From NCBI RefSeq assembly GCF_900114055.1, contig NZ_FORR01000001.1:62001-126000 (forward strand): 64,000 nt of DNA, read 5' to 3'. This DNA is from Thermoflavimicrobium dichotomicum. GTDB taxonomy: Bacteria; Bacillota; Bacilli; Thermoactinomycetales; Thermoactinomycetaceae. Of this stretch, positions 35,446-44,884 are shown piece after piece; position 1 is the stretch's first letter; each line of letters starts with the position of its first letter. The translations under genes were made by a program, and so were the position numbers. The notes beneath the pieces are model-generated. The model saw nothing but the letters and a program-made list of their open reading frames with translations. It did no database searches and was not told the DNA's origin.

Positions 35446-37827
35446 TTAATTGCGTAATGGTTTTCCTTTTGCGAGCATATATTGCATCCGCTGTTGTGTT
35501 TTCGGCTCCCCGATCAGACTGAGGAACGCTTCACGCTCCAGATCCAACAAGTATTGTTCACTGACCAATGTTCCTTCAGGTACATTTCCACCTGCAAGTA
35601 CAAAGGCCAATTTGCAAGCGATTTTATAGTCATGCTCTGTAATATATCCGCCCAAGAGCAATTCACGAGCCGCCAATTTCATCAAGCTATAACCTGTTTC
35701 ACCTACAACAGGAATTTGGACCGGTTGTGGTGGTTTGTAACCGGATTTTGCCAAGCCGAGAGCAACCTGCTTCGCATCATAGAGGAGGTGATCACGGTTC
35801 ACAGTGATGCCATCACACGGACGCAAGAATTTGTACTTACGTGCATCCAAGGCACTCGTCGATACTTTGGCTTGCCCAATGGCCATAAATACATGGTTTA
35901 CCATTGGTTGAAGTGCAACTTTGTCTTTTGGATCAACGCCTTCCATCCAACGGATCAACATTTCTTTGTTACCGCCACCACCTGGAATAAGACCGACACC
36001 AACTTCAACCAGTCCCATATACGTTTCAGCAGCTGCCTGAATCCGATCGGCTGGTAAACATACCTCCACACCGCCACCTAATGTCATGCCAAATGGTGCA
36101 GCGACTACAGGTTTATCTAAATAGCGGAGAGAGCCCATCGCTTTTTGGAATTGACGAACCATCAGATCAATCTCGGGCCAGTTATAATCTTGCGCCTCCA
36201 TCAGCATTAACATCAGGTTCGCACCTACACAGAAGTTTGGCGCCTGATTACCGATCACTAACCCACGATAGTTCGCAGAAACTTCCTTGACTGCATAGTT
36301 GATCATCGTAATAATCTCTGCACCAATCGCTTGTTTTGGCGAATGGAACTCCAAACAAGCAATATCATCTCCGATATCAATCAAGCTGGCACCACTATTT
36401 TTCTTAATCACTTTGCCTTGCTCTTTCAAAAGAGCCAGATTAATCACTTTCTCATGTTCTTCAACTTCTTTCCATTTACCACCAATATGGAAAGCATGAA
36501 CTTTTCCTTCTTCTTTTTGATAGAAAGAGGTTCTTCCAGAAGCAAGCAGGTCTTCAACCAACTTTGGAATCGTTTCTCCTTCTTCCCGCATACGGGCAAC
36601 GGATTTTTCGACTCCAATTGCATCCCACATTTCAAATGGACCTAAATCCCAATTGAAGCCCCATTTCATCGCTTGGTCAATTCCGACAATATCATTCGCA
36701 ATTTCTTCCAGATGTTGTGCTGAATACAAGAGGACTTTCTTCGTGATCGTCCAAGCCAATTTACCAGCGGTATCATTGGAATAAACCAATGCTTTTAGCT
36801 GGTCTGCCAAGGTTTTTCCCCGTTTTGCCTGATCCAATGAAGGCGCTTTTAATTTTTTGCGCGGACGATACTCCAGTGTTTTCGGATCAAGAGCCAGAAT
36901 TTCATTACCTTTATCGGTTTTTACTTTTTTATAGAAACCTTGTCCAGTCTTGCTACCCAGCCATTTATTATCCACCATTTTTTGCAACAAAGGCGAAACT
37001 TTAAAAACAGCTTTCTCTTCTGGATCATTCACGTTCTCATAAACGTTATTGCATACATGTACATAGGTATCCAATCCAACCAAATCCAAAGTACGGAACG
37101 TAGCGCTCTTGGGCCGCCCCATCGCCCGACCTGTTACTGAATCGACTTCATCCGGTCCAAGTCCCAGATCTTCCATTGCTTGCAAGGTCACTTGCAAACC
37201 ATACGTACCGATTCGGTTAGCGATAAAGTTCGGAGTATCTTTACACAAAACCACTCCTTTACCCAACACTTCTTCTGCAAACGCTTTCATTGATTGTACA
37301 ATCGCCTTGTCTGTGGAATGACCAGGTATAATCTCCAGCAATTTCATATAGCGTGGGGGGTTAAAGAAGTGTGTACCTAAAAAATGCTTTTTAAATTCTT
37401 CAGAACGACCTTCCACCATTTGATTGATGGAAATACCGGAGGTGTTTGAGCTCACAATGATACCGGGTTTCCAAACTTTTTCAATCCGTTCAAACAAATC
37501 TCTTTTGATCTGCAAATTTTCAATAACCGCTTCCACAATCCAGTCCACTTCACTTAATTGATCAAAGTCATCTTCCAAGTTGCCAACCTTGATCAAACCA
37601 GCTACTTCCTTGCTATATAGCGGAGAAGGCTTTTCCTTAAAAAGACGATCCTTACCTGCTTGAGCCAAACGATTTCTTGCTTTTTTATCTTGCTTTTCCT
37701 CATCGGTTAAATCCCGTGGAACAATATCTAACAAGTACGTAGAAATCCCAACATTAGCCAAATGCCCAGCGATGGCTGCACCCATGACTCCAGCGCCGAT
37801 TACGGCAGCTTTTTTGATTTTCGCCAA
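35446..37827 (-). CDS. fadN: 3-hydroxyacyl-CoA dehydrogenase / enoyl-CoA hydratase FadN
   Basis: 793 residues from the TTG at 37827, eight bases behind GGAGGAGG; a longer frame to 37902 runs through the operator and is not used. NAD-binding VIGAGVMGAAIAGHLA (about 9-24), then the dehydrogenase C-domain, and from about residue 500 a crotonase fold with LGGGVEVCLPADRI and GLIPGGGGNKEML. It performs the second and third steps of beta-oxidation. B. subtilis FadN has 789 residues. First gene of the operon, with a FadR-type operator directly upstream. Confidence 0.95.
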   Translation of the reverse strand: MAKIKKAAVIGAGVMGAAIAGHLANVGISTYLLDIVPRDLTDEEKQDKKARNRLAQAGKDRLFKEKPSPLYSKEVAGLIKVGNLEDDFDQLSEVDWIVEAVIENLQIKRDLFERIEKVWKPGIIVSSNTSGISINQMVEGRSEEFKKHFLGTHFFNPPRYMKLLEIIPGHSTDKAIVQSMKAFAEEVLGKGVVLCKDTPNFIANRIGTYGLQVTLQAMEDLGLGPDEVDSVTGRAMGRPKSATFRTLDLVGLDTYVHVCNNVYENVNDPEEKAVFKVSPLLQKMVDNKWLGSKTGQGFYKKVKTDKGNEILALDPKTLEYRPRKKLKAPSLDQAKRGKTLADQLKALVYSNDTAGKLAWTITKKVLLYSAQHLEEIANDIVGIDQAMKWGFNWDLGPFEMWDAIGVEKSVARMREEGETIPKLVEDLLASGRTSFYQKEEGKVHAFHIGGKWKEVEEHEKVINLALLKEQGKVIKKNSGASLIDIGDDIACLEFHSPKQAIGAEIITMINYAVKEVSANYRGLVIGNQAPNFCVGANLMLMLMEAQDYNWPEIDLMVRQFQKAMGSLRYLDKPVVAAPFGMTLGGGVEVCLPADRIQAAAETYMGLVEVGVGLIPGGGGNKEMLIRWMEGVDPKDKVALQPMVNHVFMAIGQAKVSTSALDARKYKFLRPCDGITVNRDHLLYDAKQVALGLAKSGYKPPQPVQIPVVGETGYSLMKLAARELLLGGYITEHDYKIACKLAFVLAGGNVPEGTLVSEQYLLDLEREAFLSLIGEPKTQQRMQYMLAKGKPLRN

Positions 37828-37853
37828 GGTGATTCCTCCTCCTACATCCAATA

Positions 37854-37871
37854 TGAATGAACAATCATTCA
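37854..37871 (-). promoter_or_regulatory. FadR (TetR family) operator upstream of fadN
   Basis: TGAATGA-ACAA-TCATTCA is a perfect inverted repeat and differs at one base from the B. subtilis FadR consensus TGAATGAMTANTCATTCA. Long-chain acyl-CoA would relieve repression. The fadR gene itself is not in the window. Confidence 0.85.
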
Positions 37872-38234
37872 TTTTTCGTGATAAAAAAAACATCACTAAC
37901 AACGACGATTCATATCAAAAATTGAACTTCTTTTTTAACTCATTACAATAATATTATTTATCGGTTTTCAATCTGAGTCAAGGGGGATAGACATAGTTTT
38001 GTTATAAAAAATAATATAATATCCCTTGACAAAAAATTCCCCCTTTTCACAGGAACCATTTATATAAAAACGTATCTTTTCCAAGGTACCTTTGAATTGT
38101 CAACGACCTGATATCATCACTAATCTAACAGCAGCTAAAACGGTTTTGATGCAATTCATCATAAGACAGATGAAACTGTGAAAAATTATGTTATGATAAA
38201 CAAGGAATGCTAGAAATTAGAGGAGTAGAACAAA
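37872..38234. other. Intergenic region between divergent fadN and the PIG-L-like gene
   Basis: About 363 AT-rich bases holding both promoters. TATGAT near 38193 may be the -10 for the plus-strand gene. A TTGACA at about 38028-38033 has no matching -10. Nothing else seen. Confidence 0.4.
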
Positions 38235-39041
38235 TTGAAACAGAAATCGATCATTATTCAATTGATCGTAACAGCAATATTATTTTTAACCATTGGCTTT
38301 TATGTCACTTCTGGCCAAGATATTGCAGCAGCTGAACCACCTCAATCTCGAGGAGATGATGGTACCAAGACAGTCATTTACTACGCTCCTCATGCTGATG
38401 ATGAAGTATTGACTTATGGAATCCCCATTATTAATGATATTCGTGATGGGAAAAATGTAGTTTTGGTTCTTTTATCACAAGGAGAAGTTTCCAAAGCTTT
38501 GCATAATATCAATCGACGACTGAAAAAAAAGATTACCCGTGAAGAATTCGCCAAAGCACGGGTCAGGGAGTTTCACCGGGCCGCATCCATACTGGGAGTC
38601 AAAGCGGAAAATCAGTACGATTATAAACTCAAAAACATGGACTTCGATCACAAAGAACTGCAACATATAATCCTTTTCTTCGAAAAAAAATATCCCCATG
38701 CCATACACAAGGGGATGAGCATATACGACTATCACAAAGACCATGCTGATGTAGGACGAGCACTTCTTACCTTAAAGCTTCAAGGAAAGATTCAGCATTA
38801 TGTCACCTATGCTTCAATCTATACGGATCGTTTAAACAAAAATCGCATTCCGAGTCATCGCATTTCTGGCAGAATTATTCATTTACGGACATACTCGGAT
38901 GCTTTGATCCTTGATCGTGCAATTCAGGTGTATAAAGACTGGGACCCGGAAAATGGTTGGTATGCTTGTGGATACCTTAGTGTTCCAAGACAATTCAAGC
39001 TACTTCAATATCGCAAATATACCAAGGAAACCAACTACTGA
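38235..39041 (+). CDS. Membrane-anchored PIG-L/LmbE-family deacetylase
   Basis: 268 residues, TTG start behind GAGGAG. An N-terminal hydrophobic segment (about 8-26) would anchor or export it. YYAPHADDEVLTYG (about 49-62) is the zinc-binding PHxDDE motif and YHKDHADVGRAL (about 165-176) the second metal-binding segment. The family removes acetyl groups from GlcNAc-containing compounds. The exported location suggests a cell-wall or extracellular polymer substrate; exact substrate unknown. Confidence 0.83.
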   Translation: MKQKSIIIQLIVTAILFLTIGFYVTSGQDIAAAEPPQSRGDDGTKTVIYYAPHADDEVLTYGIPIINDIRDGKNVVLVLLSQGEVSKALHNINRRLKKKITREEFAKARVREFHRAASILGVKAENQYDYKLKNMDFDHKELQHIILFFEKKYPHAIHKGMSIYDYHKDHADVGRALLTLKLQGKIQHYVTYASIYTDRLNKNRIPSHRISGRIIHLRTYSDALILDRAIQVYKDWDPENGWYACGYLSVPRQFKLLQYRKYTKETNY

Positions 39042-39063
39042 TTTCAGTGATTGAATCGTTGCA

Positions 39064-39098
39064 GAATCGGTTTCTTGAATTTAGCCAGAAACCGATTC
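39064..39098. terminator. Hairpin between convergent PIG-L-like and histidine kinase genes
   Basis: GAATCGGTTTCT (39064-39075) with AGAAACCGATTC (39087-39098). No T run on either strand, so its efficiency as a terminator is doubtful. Confidence 0.5.
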
Positions 39099-39125
39099 CT
39101 TCACTTAGCTACTGTACTTTTTGGA

Positions 39126-40910
39126 CTATGGAAATTTTTTCTCCTCCAGTTGAGCGACAGATGCTTCCAATAAAAAGCTCAAGCGAATTTTGGTTCCTCT
39201 ACCTATTTCACTTTCAATATCAATCCTTCCATCATGCGCCTTAATCAACTGCTCAGCAATCGCCATTCCAAGACCTGTACCTGTCTCATTCTTTTTGGCA
39301 CGGGTACCACGAAAATACCGATCAAACAAGTGTGCCAACGTTTCCTGATCCATTCCAACCCCATTATCTTCGATTACAATAAAAATCTGATCTTTGGTGA
39401 CATCTTGTTCAACGCTTACATTTATTTTGGTACCTGGAGGATTATGAACGACTGCATTTATCAATAAATTATTTAAAGCTCGCTTAAACCACTTCACATC
39501 CACTGGATAAATCAATTCTTCTTTCGCTGGATGAAACTCAATTTCCATTGCCTCTGCCCGTGGATCATTGACGATATCAATGACAGCTCTTCGTACCAAT
39601 TCAACCAAATTAAACGGTTTCTTTTGTAGATGGAGTGCATCATTTTTCAGGCGGAAGGTAAGATTCAGATCGTTAATTAAATTTTCCATGTAATTGGCTT
39701 TATCCTGAATGACTTTTGCATACTGGCGTACCTCTTCTTTACTCCATTCGTATTGAGGTTCTGCCAACAAATCTGCATATCCCTTTACGGCTGAGAGAGG
39801 AGTCTTTAAATCATGGGACACCCCAGCAAGCCATTCCTCACGTGTTTTCTCCAGCTTTCGCCGATCCTGATCATTTTTCTTTAATACAAAAGTAAGGTAT
39901 TTCAACGCTTGAATGACTTCAATAAAATCACGGTACGACCTTTTCAGGTCTCCAGTAAAACGGCTAATACTGCGAGGAACACCGTTTTTGCTAGGCTCTT
40001 CATAGATGCCTACAGCCAACTGTTTCAACCATTGCATAATATGCAACATGGGAGAGGTAAAACGCAAAGCAAAAATAATCGACACGATGACAAGCGACAG
40101 TACAAAGCTGACAATCCCTCTCAAAGTCGTATATGTCGCTTTTTCTGCTATATCTTGGGACATACCAAAATCACGATAATATTTTTCTAGAATTGGCTCG
40201 GAAAAGCCAAATAACCATGTCAACCTTTTTCCATTTACTGTATCCGTCATGTGAAAAATGTGTTGCTGTAAATTAATGGTTTCATCATAATAAACAAATT
40301 CACCGGGTGCATAATGACGAGGATATGAATCGGGGCGATGATATTGGTATACTTCGTTTCCATTTTCATCCAAAATCTGGAGCCAGGCATTTGCTAACCG
40401 AATTTCCCGTAAAGCCTCCTCTGAAACAGCTATTTTATCTGCACTTACAACGGTGGATTTTTTGACTAACTCTGTATCAAAGGGTGCATAACCAAAAACC
40501 CAAGTCAATTTTCTGTCATTGACCGTTGAATAAAATGTATACACTTGATATCCTGTTGAAAAGTTTCCTTTTTTCAGATCCGTCAATTGTAAATAGGTAT
40601 ACTTCTCTGGCATCGTTTTTGGTTTTTGATATTGATAAATCTCGTTTCCCTGTTCATCTAAAATTTGGAGCCAATCTTTCCTGGCATCCAATTTTCGGAG
40701 GGTCTGAGTCGAGATCGAAACTTGATGATTATGGAAACGGGTTTGGTTCATAATCTCTTGATACAGTTCTTGTTTCCCTTTTTCCTCTGCATGTTCCCAT
40801 GGCCATCCATACACCATGTAGTAACCAATGCTGTTAAAAAAAATAAACAGAAAGAGATACAAAAACACGATAGCCAGCAGGATGAAAATAAACCTTCCCC
40901 AAGTTCTCAT
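39126..40910 (-). CDS. Sensor histidine kinase with duplicated extracytoplasmic module
   Basis: 594 residues. Transmembrane helix at about 8-30, an exported region to about 258, a second helix (about 262-285), then DHp with VSHDLKTPLSAVKGYADLL (phospho-His near 372), N box NNLLINAVVHNPPG and G boxes IEDNGVGM and GTGLGMAIAEQ. The exported part contains two similar units of about 95 residues: WLQILDEQGNEIYQY...LTWVFGY and WLQILDENGNEVYQY...LTWLFGF. The start overlaps the response regulator stop by four bases, so it pairs with that protein. The stimulus is unknown; envelope stress or a cell-wall ligand is a guess. Confidence 0.92.
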   Translation of the reverse strand: MRTWGRFIFILLAIVFLYLFLFIFFNSIGYYMVYGWPWEHAEEKGKQELYQEIMNQTRFHNHQVSISTQTLRKLDARKDWLQILDEQGNEIYQYQKPKTMPEKYTYLQLTDLKKGNFSTGYQVYTFYSTVNDRKLTWVFGYAPFDTELVKKSTVVSADKIAVSEEALREIRLANAWLQILDENGNEVYQYHRPDSYPRHYAPGEFVYYDETINLQQHIFHMTDTVNGKRLTWLFGFSEPILEKYYRDFGMSQDIAEKATYTTLRGIVSFVLSLVIVSIIFALRFTSPMLHIMQWLKQLAVGIYEEPSKNGVPRSISRFTGDLKRSYRDFIEVIQALKYLTFVLKKNDQDRRKLEKTREEWLAGVSHDLKTPLSAVKGYADLLAEPQYEWSKEEVRQYAKVIQDKANYMENLINDLNLTFRLKNDALHLQKKPFNLVELVRRAVIDIVNDPRAEAMEIEFHPAKEELIYPVDVKWFKRALNNLLINAVVHNPPGTKINVSVEQDVTKDQIFIVIEDNGVGMDQETLAHLFDRYFRGTRAKKNETGTGLGMAIAEQLIKAHDGRIDIESEIGRGTKIRLSFLLEASVAQLEEKKFP

Positions 40911-41623
40911 TTTATCTTCCCTCGATCAACTACCATCTTATATCCCAAACCCCTCACCGTTACCAAATACTGTGGGCGACTTGGATTTGGCTCGATCTTT
41001 TCACGAATGCGTCGAATATGTACCATGACCGTGTTATCGTCCCCCAGACTCTCTTCACCCCACACCTGTTCATATAATTGCTGTTTACTAAAAATTTGAT
41101 TAGGATGTGCACATAAATAAGCTAACAGCTTAAATTCCATTGCAGGACATGGCACTTCCTGTCCATCTACCATCAGTTGTCCGGAATCCAGATCAAGACG
41201 AAAATGTCCATAATCATACACTTTTCTCTCCTTTTGCTCTGGAAGATGAATTCGATGGATTCGCCTGAGTTGCGCTTTTACACGTGCAGCCACTTCCAGT
41301 GGGTTAAATGGTTTGGTAATATAATCGTCCGCTCCCATACTGAATCCAACCAATTTATCCAAATCGGTATTCTTGGCTGTCAAAAACAAAATCGGAACAT
41401 CTGTAAACTTTCGAAACTCCCGGCATACATCAAATCCTTCCATATCCGGTAACATCACATCCAGAATAATGAGATGGGGATGGAATCGTTTTCCTATGTT
41501 GATCGCAGTTTGTCCATCCAATGCGGTATAGATATGCCGAAAACCTTCTTTCGTTAAGACAATTTTTAAAAGATCTATAATCGATTGTTCATCATCCACC
41601 AATAAAATGCGTGCTTCTGACAT
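40907..41623 (-). CDS. OmpR-family response regulator
   Basis: 238 residues. Receiver domain with VDDEQS (acidic pocket), phospho-Asp in LIILDVMLPDMEG (about 53), LTAKN and ITKPFNPLEV (Lys near 104), then a winged-helix DNA-binding domain (about 135-232) with HIRRIREKIEPNPSRPQYL and VRGLGYKM. First gene of the pair with the histidine kinase at 39126-40910. The target genes are not evident; the neighbouring PIG-L-like gene is a candidate by position. Confidence 0.95.
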   Translation of the reverse strand: MSEARILLVDDEQSIIDLLKIVLTKEGFRHIYTALDGQTAINIGKRFHPHLIILDVMLPDMEGFDVCREFRKFTDVPILFLTAKNTDLDKLVGFSMGADDYITKPFNPLEVAARVKAQLRRIHRIHLPEQKERKVYDYGHFRLDLDSGQLMVDGQEVPCPAMEFKLLAYLCAHPNQIFSKQQLYEQVWGEESLGDDNTVMVHIRRIREKIEPNPSRPQYLVTVRGLGYKMVVDRGKIK

Positions 41624-41670
41624 ACCTGACTTCTCCTTTATTTTGAGTCAATCTCTCATTATTTTAGCAA

Positions 41671-41697
41671 AAAAGATCCCTCTTACAGGGATCTTTT
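41671..41697 (-). terminator. Terminator after bioC
   Basis: AAAAGATCCCT-CTTAC-AGGGATCTTTT, bidirectional in appearance; on the minus strand it continues with a T run. Confidence 0.85.
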
Positions 41698-41741
41698 ATG
41701 AAAATTTAGGATTCGTTAAGATAAAAAATAATACCAATTCC

Positions 41742-42587
41742 TTAATACATTTCTTGATTTTTAGGCATAGGATTTCCAGTTTTCCTACCTGAAATAAAGA
41801 TCATGTGATAGGTAGCATACACTTTCTTCTTCCAACGAAATGCAAGCGAATATTTATCCATTACTTCCTGTAATATATGCGAACTTGTAATAATATTCCG
41901 TCTCATATCACTAAAACTTTCACCAGTCGCTTTAATGGTATATAAAAAGTCACGACAACTTGGATATAATTGTCTTAGCCACTTTTCCTTGGAATCAACA
42001 TCTGCATATCCACCTTGTCGGAAAAAACCTTCCCAAATATCTGAGGGATAAAATGGCAAGATATGAACTCCTGGTACTACCCCCATGTCATTTTCCACTT
42101 TTCGAAACAGATCAGCAAGTTCTTGTAAAGTATCAGGCCCATAAGTGGACAATAAAAGAGCACCCTGCGTTGTCAAGGCTTTTCTCCATTTACGAATCGC
42201 TTTTAGTGGTGATTGGAACCAGTGAATCGTTGCATTCGAAATAATTAAATCAAAACTGTTTTCCTTCCATTCCATCTCTTCCGCATCTTCTACAATAAAT
42301 TGAACCCGAGAAAGTGGACTTACTTTTTCACGGGCAAGCTGAACCATATTATCTGCAAGATCCACTGCTGTTATCTTCACTTCCGGATAGTAGTCCAATA
42401 AAAGCTGGGTCAGATAGCCAGTCCCACATCCAATTTCAAGGATATGCTGTCCACACCATGCACTGTTTCTCAATTGCCATAAGAGCTGATAGGCCATTCG
42501 TCTTTGGATCACTGCGTGTTCGTCATAGGTGAATGCCGCCCGATTAAAGCGTTTCGCTACCCATTGTTTATCGATATATACTTCCAA
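41742..42587 (-). CDS. bioC: Malonyl-ACP O-methyltransferase BioC
   Basis: 281 residues. VAKRFNRAAFTYDEHAVIQ at the N-terminus is typical of BioC, followed by the SAM-binding motif ILEIGCGTGYLTQLL (about 47-61) and DLIISNATIHWF. BioC methylates malonyl-ACP to start pimelate synthesis for biotin. The TTG start at 42587 lacks a clear ribosome site, so the real start may differ slightly. It is separated from bioB by spo0M and a terminator and is probably transcribed on its own. Ubiquinone-type methyltransferases look similar, but the N-terminal signature favours BioC. Confidence 0.82.
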   Translation of the reverse strand: MEVYIDKQWVAKRFNRAAFTYDEHAVIQRRMAYQLLWQLRNSAWCGQHILEIGCGTGYLTQLLLDYYPEVKITAVDLADNMVQLAREKVSPLSRVQFIVEDAEEMEWKENSFDLIISNATIHWFQSPLKAIRKWRKALTTQGALLLSTYGPDTLQELADLFRKVENDMGVVPGVHILPFYPSDIWEGFFRQGGYADVDSKEKWLRQLYPSCRDFLYTIKATGESFSDMRRNIITSSHILQEVMDKYSLAFRWKKKVYATYHMIFISGRKTGNPMPKNQEMY

Positions 42588-42645
42588 TCATGATCGAAAA
42601 CATAGTCAAAGATGACTTGTTTTCTTCCTCCTTTCATATAAATTC

Positions 42646-42659
42646 ATTTGTATACAAAT
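42646..42659. promoter_or_regulatory. Perfect 14-bp palindrome between bioC and spo0M
   Basis: ATTTGTATACAAAT, about 60 bases before the bioC start. It looks like an operator for a dimeric repressor; no regulator is assigned. It does not match the BirA box. Confidence 0.35.
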
Positions 42660-42754
42660 TTGCTATTCTTCCTCTTTTTTTACTTTTATTTCCTTTCATG
42701 CATATCAATAAGAAGAAGAGCCTCTCGCCAAGCACTTCCTCTTATAAGAGCACG

Positions 42755-43519
42755 TCACAAACAACCGATATGATCTAAAATAAATTGCTGAACTGTTTGA
42801 GTCGCTTGTTCGATTGTGGCTAATTCATTGAAGCGAAAACAAAAGTTTCCCTTTTTCTCTCCCGTGTTCGCATATCCTTCTACGGATCCATCCAAGTTGC
42901 GAGCTTTTTTATGAAATTTGAACAAACCACTTACTTCCTCATTGATGTTGGTTATCTGATACATAAAGATGATTTCATCCAGTTGATCATGCAACCACAT
43001 TTCAGGATAAAACTTTAGAATCTGAATCGTTCCGAATTTGGCACCTGTATAACCTTCATTGTGCAATCGAAAACCGAGTGCTTCAAAAGCTCCCAAAAAA
43101 TTTTTTTGTAAACCAATCGGATGAACAGCCACATAATCTCGATCAAATGAGTCCAAACCGTATTTAATTTCCAAATTGCTCTGGAAATAGAAACGCGTAT
43201 GGATGCGGGAAACGGGCAAGCACTTAGGACAGATAAATTGAAATGGAAATTCCCTTGTTTCTCCTTCTTTGATTAAAGTCCTCTGATTCACTTGAATCAC
43301 AGCGACCGTTTCATCTATATCAATAAACTCCCCATCTTTTTTGAAACTGGAAGCGAGTCGAAAATCAACATATAAGCTTTCGATTTCTTGTTCAACTTTT
43401 CCCCCTTTCAACACAATTTGACCGATAACAGGTTCTCCCATCGTCAACGATTCCTGATTTAATATTAAATCAATTTTGGCTGAACCAATCCCCGCAGAAG
43501 CCAATAACTTCTTAAACAT
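42755..43519 (-). CDS. spo0M: Sporulation-control protein Spo0M
   Basis: 254 residues from the ATG at 43519 behind AAAGGAG; a longer frame reaches 43675 but would run into the terminator and repeat. FKKLLASAGIGSAKIDLIL at the start and GEPVIGQIVLKGGKVEQEIESLYVDF (given as span 31-56) identify the arrestin-like Spo0M family, about 258 residues in B. subtilis, a cytoplasmic scaffold that influences sporulation and the cytoskeleton. It has its own transcription unit between bioB and bioC. Confidence 0.92.
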   Translation of the reverse strand: MFKKLLASAGIGSAKIDLILNQESLTMGEPVIGQIVLKGGKVEQEIESLYVDFRLASSFKKDGEFIDIDETVAVIQVNQRTLIKEGETREFPFQFICPKCLPVSRIHTRFYFQSNLEIKYGLDSFDRDYVAVHPIGLQKNFLGAFEALGFRLHNEGYTGAKFGTIQILKFYPEMWLHDQLDEIIFMYQITNINEEVSGLFKFHKKARNLDGSVEGYANTGEKKGNFCFRFNELATIEQATQTVQQFILDHIGCL

Positions 43520-43619
43520 AAAGTAATCAACTCCTTTGGGGATATCGTAACATAATATGTAAATGATAGAAACCAAAAAGGGCTGATCCAATGGATGTCG
43601 ATTTATCATGAAACCCCCT

Positions 43620-43655
43620 AAAAAAATAACCCGTATCACAATCAAGTGATACAGG
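43620..43655 (-). terminator. Terminator after bioB
   Basis: On the minus strand CCTGTATCAC-TTGATT-GTGATACGGG (one mismatch) then TTATTTTTTT. It lies 100 bases after the bioB stop, with repeat copy C in between. Confidence 0.85.
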
Positions 43656-43667
43656 TCAATCCAGCTT

Positions 43668-43749
43668 GTTGACAAAGTATCTGTTATGTGCCAGTTTTCC
43701 TTTTCTGTTTCACTCCCGCTCTATAAAAACGAGCAAAAGTCGTTCAACC
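43668..43749 (+). repeat. Copy C of the 96-bp palindromic repeat, right arm missing
   Basis: GTTGACAAAG, then TGCCAGTTTTCCTTTTC, GTTTCACTCCCGCTC, TATAAAAACGAGCAAAAGTCGTTCAAC. The match ends just before the bioB stop codon (43758), so the inner right arm and outer end are gone. It sits between the bioB stop and the bioB terminator. Confidence 0.82.
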
Positions 43750-43757
43750 GCTCCGAA

Positions 43758-44762
43758 TCACAATGCACATTCTTCAATTTCAAAGCCCAAGTCTTCAATC
43801 ATTTGATGGTCAAGACTGGCAGCCTGACCTTCTGTCGTCAAATAATCTCCAACAAAAATGGAATTGGCTGCATAAAGAGCAAGCGGTTGCAAGGAGCGCA
43901 AATTCACTTCCCGTCCACCTGAAACCCGAATTTCCTTACTTGGACAAATGAAACGGAACAAAGCGAGAACCTTTAAACAATATCTGGGATTTAACTCTTT
44001 CATATGCTCAAGCGGAGTTCCTGGAATTGGATTTAAGAAGTTTACCGGAATCGAATCTGCATCCAAATTGCGCAATTCATAAGCAATCTCCACTACCTGC
44101 TCATGGGTTTCTCCCATTCCAATTATGCATCCTGAGCAGGGAGAAATACCCGCTTCTTTTACTTTTTCCACTGTTTGCACACGATGATCATAAGTATGTG
44201 TAGTCGTAATATTTCCATAGTGACTTGCACTCGTGTTCAAATTATGATTATAGCGATCCACACCCGCCTCTTTTAAACGCCGAGCCTGTTCTTCATTTAA
44301 AATTCCCAGACAAGCACAAATTTTAAGTCTATATTCTTTCTTAATCTCTCGTACTGCTTCAATGACTTCATCCAATTCTTTTGGAGTGGGACCTCGTCCA
44401 CTCGCTACAATACAATATGTCCCCGCCTTTCTGGCCAAAGCTTCTTTTGCCCCTTCAACCAATACGTCTTTTTTTAACATCGTATATTTTTCTATAGGGG
44501 CCGTGGAAATGATCGACTGGGAACAATAGCCACAATCCTCTGGACACAAACCACTTTTGGCATTAATAATCATGTTCAGCTTAACTTTTTTCCCATAAAA
44601 ATGGCGCCGAACTCGAAACGCCGCTTGCAAAATGGCAAGCACTTCATCATCATCTGCCTGTAATACAGACAATGCTTCTTCCTTGGTCAGACACTCCCCG
44701 GCCAAAGCTTTATCAGCGTATCTCTCCCACCGAGAATAAATATGTACAGTTGACTGGCTCAC
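43758..44762 (-). CDS. bioB: Biotin synthase
   Basis: 334 residues. Radical SAM cluster motif CPEDCGYCSQS (about 72-82), YNHNLNTS, GCIIGMGE and VGDYLTTEGQ are all BioB. It inserts sulfur into dethiobiotin. GTG start behind GGGAGAGTGGG. No other dethiobiotin-pathway genes besides bioC are in the window, so dethiobiotin may be imported or made elsewhere. A BirA-type operator lies directly upstream. Confidence 0.96.
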   Translation of the reverse strand: MSQSTVHIYSRWERYADKALAGECLTKEEALSVLQADDDEVLAILQAAFRVRRHFYGKKVKLNMIINAKSGLCPEDCGYCSQSIISTAPIEKYTMLKKDVLVEGAKEALARKAGTYCIVASGRGPTPKELDEVIEAVREIKKEYRLKICACLGILNEEQARRLKEAGVDRYNHNLNTSASHYGNITTTHTYDHRVQTVEKVKEAGISPCSGCIIGMGETHEQVVEIAYELRNLDADSIPVNFLNPIPGTPLEHMKELNPRYCLKVLALFRFICPSKEIRVSGGREVNLRSLQPLALYAANSIFVGDYLTTEGQAASLDHQMIEDLGFEIEECAL

Positions 44763-44786
44763 TTTTTACCCACTCTCCCATTTTAT

Positions 44787-44815
44787 TGTAAACTATATAT
44801 CAATAATAGTTTACA
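44787..44815 (-). promoter_or_regulatory. BirA operator upstream of bioB
   Basis: TGTAAAC-N15-GTTTACA, a perfect 7-bp inverted repeat with the 15-base gap usual for Gram-positive BirA boxes, 25 bases before the bioB start. Biotinyl-5'-AMP-bound BirA would repress here. Confidence 0.82.
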
Positions 44816-44884
44816 TTATATAACTCAAGTATATCATGCTCCCCCTCTTTGATCTACCTTTTTTCAGATCAATGATCCCATTCA

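Noticed and set aside
35482-36057. 191-residue plus-strand ORF inside fadN
   Set aside because: Antisense to a well-conserved domain of fadN and without translation signals.
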